Source of the DNA: Deltaproteobacteria bacterium
GTDB lineage: Bacteria > Myxococcota_A > UBA9160 > SZUA-336
Reading direction: 5' to 3'
Assembly (NCBI GenBank): GCA_029261895.1
Contig: JAJDAK010000042.1
Location: 1-41,630, forward strand
DNA: 41,630 nt
The notes below the pieces were generated by a model that was not told the origin of the DNA, searched no databases, and worked only from the letters and a program-made list of their open reading frames with translations. The position numbers and the translations under genes were made by a program. This document shows positions 41,338-41,630 of this stretch, piece after piece. The number at the start of each line of letters is the position of its first letter. Within the stretch, counting starts at the first letter, position 1.

Positions 41338-41630
41338 ATGTCGAATGCTCAAGACCGACCCTGGCTACCTTTCTTCGAAGAGAAAGGACCCTACTACACG
41401 AGCTATCCCACACTCGCCCTTTGGTCCACCGAAATGAAATCGGAGGCGTATCAAAACGCTTTGCTCGATTTCTTTCGGGGTGAGGGGAAAGCCGAGCCGG
41501 TCCATCTCTACATTCACATCCCCTTCTGCGCCAAGCTCTGTTGGTATTGCATCTGCAATATTCGCGTTTCGAACAACCGCGAACGCATCCAGAAATTCGT
41601 CGACCAGCTATGTCGAGAAACCGACAAGCT
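41338..41630 (+). CDS. HemN-like radical SAM protein, truncated by the window edge
   Basis: The first 97 residues only. The opening FFEEKGPYYTSYPTLALW matches the YTSYPT start of oxygen-independent coproporphyrinogen III oxidase (HemN) relatives, and LYIHIPFCAKLCWYCICN (C64, C68, C71, C73) is the CxxxCxxCxC signature of that family. AAGGAG lies ten bases before the ATG, 21 bases after the preceding stop. Genuine HemN decarboxylates coproporphyrinogen III, but its place in a radical SAM run next to nonulosonic acid genes suggests a HemN-like enzyme of the methyltransferase or sugar-modifying type. The rest lies outside the window. Confidence 0.85.
   Translation, partial: MSNAQDRPWLPFFEEKGPYYTSYPTLALWSTEMKSEAYQNALLDFFRGEGKAEPVHLYIHIPFCAKLCWYCICNIRVSNNRERIQKFVDQLCRETDK

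Overview
The window looks like a piece of a Gram-negative chromosome of deltaproteobacterial grade (Myxococcota, Desulfobacterota or Binatota-like). This is inferred from lipoprotein signals, a DUF374 acyltransferase, a GspE/PilB ATPase, biosynthetic arginine decarboxylase SpeA, type II citrate synthase and nonulosonic-acid genes; no rRNA or tRNA is present to settle the taxon. Coding density is very high, start codons are mixed (ATG, GTG, TTG), and genes run in long same-strand blocks that abut or overlap.

Layout. 1-128: a perfect 56-bp palindrome followed by a 19-bp direct repeat, resembling the remains of a REP/RAYT-type or foldback element. 129-4787 (minus): HAD phosphatase, zinc-ribbon membrane protein, SpeA, a type II 3-hydroxyacyl-CoA-dehydrogenase-like SDR and a GNAT acetyltransferase. 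4846-8138 (plus): FAD/NAD(P) oxidoreductase and a YyaL/DUF255 thioredoxin-fold protein. 8135-15247 (minus): a small secreted protein, an RfbC-like cupin, an NAD-dependent epimerase, a membrane-anchored deacetylase-like protein, an FAA hydrolase, oligopeptidase A and a CobW-type GTPase. 15276-21924 (plus): a KANL3/TEX30-like hydrolase lacking its nucleophile, a Yip1-like membrane protein, a degenerate subtilase, a metallo-beta-lactamase-fold hydrolase, etfBA, an unknown protein and a lipoprotein. 21921-26418 (minus): citrate synthase, zinc alcohol dehydrogenase, metallophosphoesterase and a GST-like protein. 26727-31574 (plus): DUF374 acyltransferase, DUF4124-glutaredoxin protein, GspE/PilB ATPase and a Ycf46-like AAA ATPase.

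31571-36742 (minus) holds a nonulosonic (legionaminic-type) acid operon: LegC-like aminotransferase, NeuC/LegG-like hydrolysing epimerase, PtmE-like CBS-nucleotidyltransferase and a sulfatase-superfamily hydrolase, plus a small possible YjfB-like motility protein at its head. Facing away from it, 36896 to the right edge is a tightly packed run of a Twitch/SPASM-type radical SAM enzyme, a SAM methyltransferase, an SDR, a cobalamin-type radical SAM enzyme and the start of a HemN-like radical SAM enzyme.

The best candidate for an undescribed system is the right-hand 10 kb. Sugar-activation genes for a nonulosonic acid sit back to back with three different radical SAM enzymes, a methyltransferase and an SDR. 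I infer a pathway building or decorating an unusual surface or flagellar glycan; the sequence does not show the product. Other points of interest are several enzyme homologues with altered catalytic residues (subtilase, alpha/beta hydrolase, sulfatase, epimerase), and the fact that all three convergent gene junctions overlap by exactly four bases with nested stop codons.
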